Source of the DNA: DASTCC01 sp035711465
Lineage (GTDB): Bacteria > Acidobacteriota > Vicinamibacteria > Vicinamibacterales > SCN-69-37
Length of the DNA stretch: 11,927 bases
Assembly: GCA_035711465.1 (NCBI GenBank)
Contig: DASTCC010000387.1
Location: 1-11,927, forward strand
Direction: 5' to 3'
The notes under the pieces are model-generated. The model was not told the origin of the DNA and searched no databases. It worked only from the letters and a program-made list of their open reading frames with translations. The position numbers and the translations under genes were made by a program. Shown here piece after piece: positions 1 through 7,363 of this stretch. Numbering within the stretch: the stretch's first letter is position 1; every line of letters starts with the position of its first letter.

Positions 1-564
1 GAGCAGCGTCACCCGCGCGCGCGCCGCGTGCAGCGCGCCGTCGGCGTCGACGAACCGCGCGCCGCAAATGCCGCCGTCGTCGGCGATGAGCTGTACCACG
101 GTCGCGTGGTCGCGAACGTCGATCGCCGGCTGCGCGAGGGCGCGCGCGGCCAGGACGCGGCCGATTTCGCGGCCGGTGGCGTCGTGCGCGTGCAGCACGC
201 GCCGGACCGAATGCGCGCCTTCGTGCGCCAGATCCAGCGAGCCGTCCGCGGCACGATCGAACGCCGTGCCCCAGGCGATCAGCTCGCGGACGTACTCGAC
301 GCCTTCGCGCGTCAGCACCTCGACCGCGGCCGGATCGCACAAACCGGCGCCGGCGGCGAGCGTGTCGGCGGCGTGACGCTCCGGCGAGTCATCCGGTCCG
401 AGCGCGGCGGCGATGCCGCCCTGCGCGTAGCCGGTGCTGCCTGCGTCCGGCGACGACTTGGTGAGGATGAGGACGCGCCCGTGAGGCGCGACCGCGATGG
501 CGGCGCGCAGTCCGGCGATGCCGCTGCCCACGATGAGAAAGTCGACCGAGACGTCGCCCGACAC
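1..564 (-). CDS. nadB: L-aspartate oxidase NadB, N-terminal part (runs off left edge)
   Basis: FAD enzyme of de novo NAD synthesis that oxidises L-aspartate to iminoaspartate for quinolinate synthase NadA in the cytoplasm. The 188 visible codons hold the N-terminal part of the FAD-binding region. A dinucleotide-binding GSGIAGL lies at residues 13-19, the family motif STGYAQGGIAAAL at 43-55, and HSVRRVLHAHDATGREI near residue 120, which closely matches the NadB/fumarate reductase flavoprotein pattern. The remaining roughly 340 residues are beyond the window. The start is GTG (562-564): an in-frame TAA lies only 9 bases upstream (574-576), and no other start codon fits between them. No strong Shine-Dalgarno is visible, only a weak AGGA. 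It is divergent from aroB. A succinate dehydrogenase flavoprotein is the main alternative, but the AQGGIAAAL and HAxDATGREI wording favours NadB. Confidence 0.93.
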   Translation of the reverse strand, partial: MSGDVSVDFLIVGSGIAGLRAAIAVAPHGRVLILTKSSPDAGSTGYAQGGIAAALGPDDSPERHAADTLAAGAGLCDPAAVEVLTREGVEYVRELIAWGTAFDRAADGSLDLAHEGAHSVRRVLHAHDATGREIGRVLAARALAQPAIDVRDHATVVQLIADDGGICGARFVDADGALHAARARVTLL

Positions 565-594
565 AGCCGACTGTTATCCTAATCCGGCCTCAGG
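565..594. promoter_or_regulatory. 30-base divergent nadB/aroB intergenic region
   Basis: Only 30 bases separate the GTG of nadB and the ATG of aroB, so any promoters for the two genes must overlap each other and the coding sequences. The relatively AT-rich core (TTATCCTAAT, 574-583) gives a weak -10-like TATCCT on the plus strand and TAGGAT on the minus strand. I find no good -35 partner on either strand. If these are real, both transcripts would have very short leaders. This is a positional argument, not a recognised promoter. Confidence 0.25.
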
Positions 595-1680
595 ATGCGA
601 CCTCTCCGGATTTCCGTGACCAGCGCGCGGGGCCCGTACGACGTGATCGTCGGCGCCGGCCTGCTCGGATCGCTGCCCCGCCTGCTCGCCGATCGTGATC
701 TCGATCGCTCGGTGCTCGTGGTCAGCTGCCCGCCGGTGTGGCGTCGCTACGCCCGGCGGATCGGCGGGCTTCGCCGCCGCGCCGGCGTCATGGTGATGGG
801 CGACGGCGAGCGCGCCAAGACGCTGCGCACCGCCGCGGCGATCTACGACGCGTGCGTCCGTCACACGCTCGATCGCGCCGGGACCGTGGTCGCGCTCGGC
901 GGCGGCGTGGTCGGCGACGTCGGCGGGTTCGCGGCGGCCACGTACCTGCGCGGCGTGAATCTGGTGCAGGTGCCGACGACGCTGCTGGCGCAGGTGGACA
1001 GCGCCATCGGCGGCAAGGTCGCGGTCAACCTCCCGGCTGGCAAGAACCTCGTCGGCGCCTTTCATTCGCCGTCGCTCGTCGTCTGCGACCCGGACGCGCT
1101 GGCGACCTTGCCGGCGCGCGAGTTCAGGGCTGGACTCTACGAGGTCGTCAAGTACGGCGTGCTCGGCTCTGCGGCGCTGTTCGGGCGGCTCGAACGCCAG
1201 CTGCCGGCCATTCTCGCCCGCGACACCGCGGTGCTCACGCCGCTGATCGCCGAGTGCTGCCGCATCAAGGCGGACATCGTGCAGCGGGACGAACGCGAGT
1301 CCGGCCCGCGGCGGGCGCTGAACTTCGGGCACACGATCGGCCATGCGCTCGAAGCGATCACCGCCTATCGGCGTTTCAAGCACGGCGAGGCCGTCGCTCA
1401 CGGCATGCGCGCGGCGGCGTGGATCTCGATGCGCGAAGGGACGCTGAGCGCCGCCGATGGCCTCCGCCTCGACGATCTGCTCGATCGCCTGGGCCGGCTG
1501 CCGCCGGTGAGCGATCTGAAAGCGCGGGATGCACTCGCCACGATCGGGCGCGACAAGAAGGTCGTGGCCGGCCGCCTGCATTTCGTGCTCGCCGACGGCC
1601 TCGGTGCCACCCGGACGACCACACGCGTCTCGAGCCGCGACCTGGCGGCCGCGCTTCGTGCCATCGGTCTTCGCGCCTAG
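595..1680 (+). CDS. aroB: 3-dehydroquinate synthase AroB
   Basis: Second step of the shikimate pathway: NAD- and metal-dependent cyclisation of DAHP to 3-dehydroquinate in the cytoplasm, for aromatic amino acids. At 361 residues it is the normal length. The N-terminal nucleotide-binding region carries LGGGVVGDVGGFAAATYLRG (101-120), followed by VPTTLLAQVDSAIGGK (126-141) and NLPAGKNLVGAFH (145-157), the family signature. The three metal ligands are visible: E183 (in EVVKYG), H246 (in HTIGHALE) and H263 (in KHGEAVAHGM). These are within one residue of the E. coli positions 184, 247 and 264. The ATG has only an AGG close upstream, so initiation may be weak or leader-dependent. The gene is the only plus-strand gene in the window, divergent from nadB and convergent with the pilus operon. 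Nothing looks damaged. Confidence 0.97.
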   Translation: MRPLRISVTSARGPYDVIVGAGLLGSLPRLLADRDLDRSVLVVSCPPVWRRYARRIGGLRRRAGVMVMGDGERAKTLRTAAAIYDACVRHTLDRAGTVVALGGGVVGDVGGFAAATYLRGVNLVQVPTTLLAQVDSAIGGKVAVNLPAGKNLVGAFHSPSLVVCDPDALATLPAREFRAGLYEVVKYGVLGSAALFGRLERQLPAILARDTAVLTPLIAECCRIKADIVQRDERESGPRRALNFGHTIGHALEAITAYRRFKHGEAVAHGMRAAAWISMREGTLSAADGLRLDDLLDRLGRLPPVSDLKARDALATIGRDKKVVAGRLHFVLADGLGATRTTTRVSSRDLAAALRAIGLRA

Positions 1681-1697
1681 AGCGCGAAGCCGCGCTT
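1669..1697. terminator. Overlapping hairpins between convergent gene ends (possible bidirectional terminator)
   Basis: A perfect 8-bp inverted repeat, CTTCGCGC (1669-1676) and GCGCGAAG (1682-1689), encloses a 5-base loop that contains most of the aroB stop codon. A second perfect 6-bp repeat, AGCGCG (1681-1686) and CGCGCT (1691-1696), shares the middle arm, so the two hairpins exclude each other. Neither has a T-tract on either strand, so this is not a textbook intrinsic terminator. It could still block RNA polymerase with Rho, or protect the 3' ends of the two convergent mRNAs. Confidence 0.45.
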
Positions 1698-2247
1698 AAC
1701 GCACCCAGCCCGGAGGAATGCGCATCTTCCGCGCTTCGGTCTGAATGTCCTTGATCGCCTGGGTGTCGGCCGCGATCTGCCGGTTCAGACGATCGAGCTC
1801 GGTCATCGCCCGGGTCAGCTGATTGCGGAGCTGGCCCTGCTGAAACGGGTCGTCGATGTTGACGACGTCGGTGTTCAGCCCGTTGATGCGCGACTGCATC
1901 GCGTCAGCGAGCACCTGATTGCGCTCGAGCGAGCTGCGAGCGTCCGCCATCCGCTTGCGCCAGTACTCTTCCGTCGTCTTCGGGTCGGGCTTGGCGGCCT
2001 CGGGCGCGGCCTCTGCCGGCGGCGCGGTCAGCGGCGGGGTGGACGACCCGGCCGGCGCAGGCGCCGCCACCGGTCCTGTTTCGGTGACCGGCGGCAGATC
2101 CTGGTTCGTGAACGTGCCGACCGACCGCTCGGTCAGCTGGCGTCGGATCGCTTCGCGTTGCGCGATGTCCGCGAGACTCGTCGCTGGCGCCGTCAGCCAG
2201 GCGACGAGCGCCAGGACGACGGCGGGGGTTTGCCAAAGAGACGTCAC
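1696..2247 (-). CDS. Secreted proline-rich/coiled-coil protein, last gene of the pilus operon (unknown function)
   Basis: I do not recognise a named family. The 183-residue protein has a Sec signal peptide (hydrophobic residues 8-20, likely cleavage after SLA at 26) and no lipobox cysteine. A short helix (27-41) is followed by a Pro/Ala-rich linker (about 52-90) and a long charged, heptad-like helical region (about 91-176) that probably forms a coiled coil. The end is RIPPGWVR. It has no cysteines and no prepilin leader. The GTG start overlaps the pilY1 stop (GTGA) and has a clear GGAGGG 7 bases upstream, so translation is coupled to pilY1. This suggests a periplasmic or surface partner of PilY1 or the pilus tip. 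From memory, similar short proteins ending in PPGW(L/V)R are annotated as hypothetical in Acidobacteriota. The gene is well supported; the role is inference. Confidence 0.85.
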   Translation of the reverse strand: MTSLWQTPAVVLALVAWLTAPATSLADIAQREAIRRQLTERSVGTFTNQDLPPVTETGPVAAPAPAGSSTPPLTAPPAEAAPEAAKPDPKTTEEYWRKRMADARSSLERNQVLADAMQSRINGLNTDVVNIDDPFQQGQLRNQLTRAMTELDRLNRQIAADTQAIKDIQTEARKMRIPPGWVR

Positions 2248-5200
2248 CGGATTTCCCTCCAGGACAGGATCTTGACGCCGACCTGTCCAACGCCGTTGTT
2301 GAAGTCCTGCGGGTCGCCGAGCGCGGTGACACCGGCGCCGGTCATCGACGTCGTCGACAGATAGAGATGCTGGTCGACGATGAATGGCGCCGTGCCGCGC
2401 CCGACCGCGGTCGCGACCACCGGCGACTCGCCGGTGGAGATGGCGCCGCTGCCATCCGAATCGTACGCCGCCGTGCCCAGGTAAGTGAAGGCGTAAAGCT
2501 TGGTGGTGGCGTTGCCGCAATTGACGGTCGCGACGTCGGTGGTCGTCGTGAAGAAGACGATATCGCCCGCCACCGTCGGCGCCGCCGTGGGCCGTTCGCC
2601 GTTGGTCAGGAGCGCGGTCGACACGACGGCCGGCGATAGCGACCGATCGACCGTGACCGTGCCGAAGTTCGTGCCGTCCTTGACGCCGTAGAGCTTGAAG
2701 GTCGTGCCTCCCGCGGATCCGCCGCCCGGATTCGACGCCGGCAGCAGATCCGAGCCGGTGCCGAAGAACAGGTAGCGCTGCGACGACCCGATCTGGAGCA
2801 GCGCCGACGACGAGTAGATGGGCTGGTCGGTGTCGTAGAGCATGTCCGCCGAGATCGCGCCGGAGGAACTGATCGCAAAGCGCCAGTACTTGCCGTCCGT
2901 ATCGCCGACGTAGGCCTTGTTGACGACGTGCGAGTTCAGATCGGCCGAGGCGGTGACGTCCGCCTGAATCGTGTTCTTGCGGCCGTCGTTCTTGTCGCCG
3001 ACGTCGATGCACCCCGTACCCGAACAGGCGCCGGACGCATTGCCGACGGGAAGACCGGTCTCGGCGTTGAGCACGAAGAACGCGTGGCCGGCTTCGACGA
3101 GCGGCGACGAGCGGCCCGGCAGCGCCGACTCGATGCTCGGGAAGTACCCGGAGCCGGTGATCACCGCGTTGACCGATCGGTCGTTCGTGAGCGCGCCGAC
3201 GGCCGGGTCCGAGAACGAGAAGCCGACGCGCTTTTCCGCCGGCGAGGCCGACGCCTTGAGGTCGCCATACATCGTCAGGCGGCCGCCCGGAAAGCCGTCC
3301 GTCAGGGTTTGCGTGACGAACACGTCCGGATCGAACTGCGAGTAGCGCGGGAACGCCCAGCTGAACGCGATGCTCTCGTTCGGCGTATCGAAACGCGCGA
3401 GCAGCGAGGAGACGGCGCTGAGGCCATCGTCGGTGGGGCTCACGCCCATGCCCGCCTCGGTGACGTCGAAGGCCTGGTAGAACGTGCCGCCGTACGACTG
3501 TCCGATGACCAGCATCGTTCGCCAGGCGCCGCCAATCTTCACTTCGGCGACCTTCGGCGAGCTGTCGACGAAGTAGTCGAACTGCTCCACCGCCTGCCCG
3601 TCGATGAGCGCGCGCAGCTTCGGCAGGAGGTTGTAGGGGATGAACGCCCAGACCTCGTAGCCGGTGCGCGCGTCGACCGCGTGGATCATGCCGTCGTTGG
3701 CGCCAAAGAAGATCATCGAGCGCCGCAGCTTGTGGTTGCCGGCGTAGGTGCCAGTCGAGTCGCTGGCGCCGTAGTCGGCGTCCGGCGCCGGATCGAGCGA
3801 CGGCGGGTCCATCAGCGCCGGCGTCGAGCCGATCACGGCGCCGATGGCCTGAGATCGAATGAGCGGAATCAGCTTCGCCGGATCGGCGCCGCCCAGATGC
3901 GGCGCCAGCATCGCAGCGTTGTCGAGCGTGAACGCGACGACGGTGCCGGCGCCGGTGTCCGGGATGATCGTATAGATGTTGCGCGAGTCCGAGGATGCTG
4001 GCGTCCGCGCCAGGCCGGCGAGGTGCGGCCGCCCATCCAGATCCGGCCACAAGCGCGTGCCGTCCTGCTGGAAGCGCCAGCCGGTGGGCTTGGTGGCGTC
4101 CAGGACCGGCTTGTAGGCCCGGAACGCGCGGAGCCGCCCATCGAAGCCGGGCAGAGAGAAGCCGGCGGTGAGCATGAAGTTGCCGCGCTGAGGCAGCTGC
4201 TGCCCGGTCGTCGGTCCGGCGACCGAGTTGATGTTCGTGTCGGCGAGCGGCGTGCCGTTGACGTCGGACGCGCCGACGAGATTGACGGTGCCGACGATCG
4301 GCGTCACGAAGGTGTAGTCGCTCTTCTGCATCGCGTCGAAGTCGGCCGACTTCTGGTAGCCGAGCTGCACCGCGTAGTTGATCGCCGCGGCGACGTCGTC
4401 CGCGCTGGTCGCGCCGAAGTAGCGGCCGCCGCTGGCGGCGGCGATGCCGATGAGCTCGGTCTCGTCGGCCGGGTTGGGCTTGACGCCGATGACGACGATC
4501 GGCACGCGGCGGGTCGCGCCGCCGGCGGTCACCGCGGCAAACGTGCCGGCGACGCCGACCGGATCGTGGGTGTCGACGTAGGCCGGATCGCCGTCGTCCC
4601 TGCCACCGGTGATGAGCACGACGACGGTGTTGCGGCACGCACAGACGGCGCTGTCGGCGGCCATCACCGAGGCGACCTGCGCGCGCGCGTCGTCGAGCGC
4701 ATGACTGAGCGGGCGATCCTGATAGGTGCTGGTGTCCTTGCCCGCCGGGATGAGCGGGCCAGTGCCCATCGACGCCTGGACGGCGTTGAGCATGTTGGTG
4801 GCCTGGTTGGCGGCGACGCCGAGCACCACCGCGTCGTTCGAGGTGGTCTCGATGGCAAAGTTCGCGCTGGCAACATAGGGGGCGAAGATGCCCCAGGCGC
4901 CGAGGTTCAGGCCCAGGCCCACCGCGCCGGCGCAGCTGTCACCGGAGATCTGCAGCGATGCGTTCCCGGTGACGTGCACGGTGGTATCGCACGCGACTCG
5001 CCAGGCGTCCGCGTTCTGCCGCAGCTTCATCAGGCCCCAGCGCGCGAACCGGGCGTTGGCGGACACGGCCTGGGCGATGCCGGCGCGGGCCTTTTCGAAG
5101 CGCGTCGGCGCGTAGAACCGGCTGTAGCCGGCGTCCGAGCTCTGGACGGCGACGATGTTCGCGGTCAGGTACTTGTTGCTGGGGGTCTGCGTCGCCTCGA

Positions 5201-5513
5201 AGAGCAGGCTCTGGTAGATGCGGCGGTACTGGGCGCTCGACACGCCGAGCGCCGCGGCCGCGGAGGTGTCGTCGGCCCGGTTGTAGGTGTACGGGTCGTA
5301 GTAGTTGCCGTCGCCGTCGTCGAGCATGCGGAACGACGTGTCGACGACCACCACGACGTTGGGCGGCAGCCGCTTCAGCGCAATCAACGGATCGATTTGC
5401 GCCGCGGCCGGCTGGACAGCGGCGAACACGCCGGCCATGGCCAAGACGACGGCGGCGATGGCGCGGCGCGCGCCGGCCAGCCGTTCCCGAGTTTGCCAAA
5501 CGGTCAGAGTCAT
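2244..5513 (-). CDS. pilY1: PilY1-type pilus tip adhesin (VWA + beta-propeller)
   Basis: Large secreted type IV pilus tip protein of the PilY1/PilC family, which primes pilus assembly, counteracts retraction and mediates adhesion or surface sensing. It has 1089 residues. A Sec signal peptide ends at AAA-Q (38/39). A VWA-like domain (about 50-390) starts with VVVVVDTSFR, in which D58 and S60 match the metal-site pattern DxSxS but the last Ser is Arg62; later strands read VVVLITGGRDDGD (to 309) and PIVVIGVKP. The PilY1 beta-propeller begins near residue 590 with MIFFGANDGMIHAVDARTG (from M600), followed by VWAFIPYNLLPKL and YFVDSSPKV, the hallmark of the family. An EF-hand-like calcium loop, DSDGSGAISTGE, lies at 1018-1029. 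The start is the ATG overlapping the pilX stop (ATGA); an open frame continues upstream inside pilX, but the signal peptide fixes this start. It is coupled to the downstream coiled-coil gene. Confidence 0.95.
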   Translation of the reverse strand: MTLTVWQTRERLAGARRAIAAVVLAMAGVFAAVQPAAAQIDPLIALKRLPPNVVVVVDTSFRMLDDGDGNYYDPYTYNRADDTSAAAALGVSSAQYRRIYQSLLFEATQTPSNKYLTANIVAVQSSDAGYSRFYAPTRFEKARAGIAQAVSANARFARWGLMKLRQNADAWRVACDTTVHVTGNASLQISGDSCAGAVGLGLNLGAWGIFAPYVASANFAIETTSNDAVVLGVAANQATNMLNAVQASMGTGPLIPAGKDTSTYQDRPLSHALDDARAQVASVMAADSAVCACRNTVVVLITGGRDDGDPAYVDTHDPVGVAGTFAAVTAGGATRRVPIVVIGVKPNPADETELIGIAAASGGRYFGATSADDVAAAINYAVQLGYQKSADFDAMQKSDYTFVTPIVGTVNLVGASDVNGTPLADTNINSVAGPTTGQQLPQRGNFMLTAGFSLPGFDGRLRAFRAYKPVLDATKPTGWRFQQDGTRLWPDLDGRPHLAGLARTPASSDSRNIYTIIPDTGAGTVVAFTLDNAAMLAPHLGGADPAKLIPLIRSQAIGAVIGSTPALMDPPSLDPAPDADYGASDSTGTYAGNHKLRRSMIFFGANDGMIHAVDARTGYEVWAFIPYNLLPKLRALIDGQAVEQFDYFVDSSPKVAEVKIGGAWRTMLVIGQSYGGTFYQAFDVTEAGMGVSPTDDGLSAVSSLLARFDTPNESIAFSWAFPRYSQFDPDVFVTQTLTDGFPGGRLTMYGDLKASASPAEKRVGFSFSDPAVGALTNDRSVNAVITGSGYFPSIESALPGRSSPLVEAGHAFFVLNAETGLPVGNASGACSGTGCIDVGDKNDGRKNTIQADVTASADLNSHVVNKAYVGDTDGKYWRFAISSSGAISADMLYDTDQPIYSSSALLQIGSSQRYLFFGTGSDLLPASNPGGGSAGGTTFKLYGVKDGTNFGTVTVDRSLSPAVVSTALLTNGERPTAAPTVAGDIVFFTTTTDVATVNCGNATTKLYAFTYLGTAAYDSDGSGAISTGESPVVATAVGRGTAPFIVDQHLYLSTTSMTGAGVTALGDPQDFNNGVGQVGVKILSWREIR
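2255..2260 (-). promoter_or_regulatory. Ribosome binding site deciding the GTG start of the coiled-coil gene
   Basis: GGAGGG lies inside the last codons of pilY1, 7 bases before the GTG at 2245-2247. This is one of the strongest Shine-Dalgarno matches in the window and supports this start, which is followed directly by a signal peptide. Confidence 0.7.
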
Positions 5514-6256
5514 CGGACTACCATCCCACCCGTCGCAAGGTTCATGTCGCTCGCCGTGAGCGCCTTGCCGGGCAACTGGACTGCGGCCTTCCGCGCGCGC
5601 TGGTTGAGCTCTTCCTGACCGCGCTGGGCGATCAGACCTCGCTCGATTTCCGTGGTGTCGGTCTTGGCGACCGTGACTTCGATGCTGCGAATCGTCCCCG
5701 AGGGCCCGATCGCCTGGGCCAGCACCGTGATGGCGCCGTTGGTGTCGGCGCTCGGGTTGTTGTCCGTCTCGTTGGGATCGTCGGCGACCCACACCGCGAC
5801 GTACGAGTCGTTCTGCACCGTGGTGCCGGTGCCGAGCATGTTGGACATCGGGCCGTAGGCGTAGAGACGCCAGACGGGATTGTTCAGCGCCCACGGCGAC
5901 GTCGCATCCGACTGCGCCTGAAGCTCGGTGGTCATCGAGGTGAGGTTGAGCGGCTGACCGGTGCTGGTGGTCGGCGTGACCGTGGTGTCCACGAACGCCG
6001 ACTGCACGGCGCCGGTCAGCAGGTCGTCCCAGCGCGGCACCAGGAGCACGTCGTTGACGACGCGTTCGACGGCGGCGTCGGCGGCATAGAGCGTTTCGTT
6101 GCCGGCGCGATAGTTCGACGCGATCGAGCCCTCGGTGTTCGAGAGCATGACCAGGCCGATGCCGAGCGACGCGAGCAGCACCGTGGCGACGAGCGCGATG
6201 ATGATCGCGGATCCGCGATCGTCGCCGAACGACTGGCCGAGCTGTGTGTTGGACAT
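5510..6256 (-). CDS. pilX: PilX-type minor pilin
   Basis: Minor pilin of the type IV pilus tip complex, anchored in the inner membrane before assembly. The 248-residue protein has the PilX N-terminal layout: a short leader ending in DDRG (residue 15), then a hydrophobic helix (SAIIIALVATVLLASLGIGL, about 16-35), then SNTEGSIASNYRAGNETLYAADAAVER, matching the PilX_N pattern in which the polar stretch follows the helix. Glu at mature position 5 is absent (Ile instead), as is usual for PilX and for GspK-like tip subunits. The C-terminal part is unlike other families I know. The ATG is 10 bases after the pilW stop and has only a weak ribosome site; the gene ends in an ATGA overlap with pilY1. Its position between pilW and pilY1 matches the P. 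aeruginosa order and supports the call. Confidence 0.85.
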   Translation of the reverse strand: MSNTQLGQSFGDDRGSAIIIALVATVLLASLGIGLVMLSNTEGSIASNYRAGNETLYAADAAVERVVNDVLLVPRWDDLLTGAVQSAFVDTTVTPTTSTGQPLNLTSMTTELQAQSDATSPWALNNPVWRLYAYGPMSNMLGTGTTVQNDSYVAVWVADDPNETDNNPSADTNGAITVLAQAIGPSGTIRSIEVTVAKTDTTEIERGLIAQRGQEELNQRARKAAVQLPGKALTASDMNLATGGMVVR

Positions 6257-6266
6257 AGCCGTGATC

Positions 6267-7361
6267 TCAGCGACCCAGGTTGATGTTGCGCGGCGTCACT
6301 TCGAACGTCACCGTGTAGTCGGGCAGGCTCTTGATCGCGCTGTTGTTGGTGCCGGCGACGGCGAAGTCCGCGCCGGAGCCGCGGAACTGCGCCTGACTGG
6401 CCTGCACCCGCAGCGTGACCTTGACCTTCTTCACCCGCAGCAGGTCGGCGTCGAACCGGTTCGCGTTGTTCCCGCACCACGGGCCGTCGTTCAGGATCGA
6501 GATCGGCAGCTCGGCGAGCGATCCACCCTGGGTGGTGAGCGTCGGCATGCCCGCGATGTAGGTGCCGGTGGTGCTATAGAGGCAATTGGCGACGCCGAGC
6601 GACGGCTTCGGCCGCGTCGGCGGCAGCGGATCGCCGTAGTAGTCGAAGCGGACGCCGACGACGTTGTCGACGACCGGCACGTCGGTCTGGTAGCCGTCGT
6701 AGTGGCGGAGCTGGCGGTTGGCCGCGTCGTAGTAGTACATGTGCGACTCGGCCTGCGTGACCACCGCGCCCGGCTGGTAGGCGTAGCTCAGATCCTGCTG
6801 GTGATGGTTCAGGTGACCCGCGTCGTCCTGGACGTTGGTGACCGTGAAGAAGTCCCAGTGGCCTTCTTCATCGAAGATCAGCAGCGTCATGCCGTCCTTG
6901 AAGCCGCAGAGCGGCTCGCCCTTCGGACAGTTGGGCATGTCCTCGACCTTCAACTCCGATGACGGCAGCGGCATCGGGTCGCGAATGGTCGTCTGCGAGT
7001 AGGTGTTCGGGATGTAGGAGATCGTCACCGCGTCGGTGCGGGCGACGTTCCAGGCATCCGGATTCTGGAAGCCCATCTTGCGCGGGATGATCGGCGCAAA
7101 GTAGTTCGTCAGCGCGCCGCTCTTCGGCCCGAGGTAGACGCCGGCGCCGGCCATGAACAGATCGCGGAACAGCAGGTCGCTGCCGATGCGCGCCCGCTGC
7201 TGCATGTCCATGGCTTCCGGCTGCGCCTGCGACGCGACCGTGCCCGGGTTGACCAGACTGAACGCGGCGCCGGTGACGATGAGCAGCAGGATCATCGCCA
7301 TCAGGGACTCGACGATCGTGAAGCCCGCGTCGCTCTTGCCGTGCGCGTGTCGGAACGACAT
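6267..7361 (-). CDS. pilW: PilW-type minor pilin
   Basis: Prepilin of the PilW kind, part of the minor-pilin priming complex. The 364-residue protein has a 13-residue basic leader ending in DAG, cleavage before F14, and FTIVESLMAMILLLIVTG, in which E18 is the conserved Glu at mature position 5. The C-terminal domain is large for a minor pilin, as in other PilW proteins, and has cysteines in NCPKGEPLCGF, NCLYS and WCGN that may form disulfides. The open frame extends upstream inside pilV, but the first ATG of the true gene is 2 bases after the pilV stop, with GGAAGG about 10 bases before it and the prepilin leader directly following. It is probably cotranscribed with fimT-pilV upstream and pilX-pilY1 downstream. 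Confidence 0.88.
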   Translation of the reverse strand: MSFRHAHGKSDAGFTIVESLMAMILLLIVTGAAFSLVNPGTVASQAQPEAMDMQQRARIGSDLLFRDLFMAGAGVYLGPKSGALTNYFAPIIPRKMGFQNPDAWNVARTDAVTISYIPNTYSQTTIRDPMPLPSSELKVEDMPNCPKGEPLCGFKDGMTLLIFDEEGHWDFFTVTNVQDDAGHLNHHQQDLSYAYQPGAVVTQAESHMYYYDAANRQLRHYDGYQTDVPVVDNVVGVRFDYYGDPLPPTRPKPSLGVANCLYSTTGTYIAGMPTLTTQGGSLAELPISILNDGPWCGNNANRFDADLLRVKKVKVTLRVQASQAQFRGSGADFAVAGTNNSAIKSLPDYTVTFEVTPRNINLGR

Positions 7362-7363
7362 GG

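Noticed and set aside
574..1581. Minus-strand open frame of 335 codons opposite aroB
   Set aside because: It is the reverse shadow of a textbook AroB with all catalytic residues; the shadow protein shows low-complexity RH-rich sequence.
1696..4638. Reading the coiled-coil gene as the tail of a 980-codon protein
   Set aside because: The upstream part is an out-of-frame shadow of pilY1. A GGAGGG site and a signal peptide mark the true start at 2247.
2928..5618. Plus-strand open frame of 896 codons opposite pilY1
   Set aside because: Composition is dominated by Arg, Ala, Gly and Val with no domain I recognise, as expected for the reverse of a GC-rich gene; the minus-strand reading is a clear PilY1.
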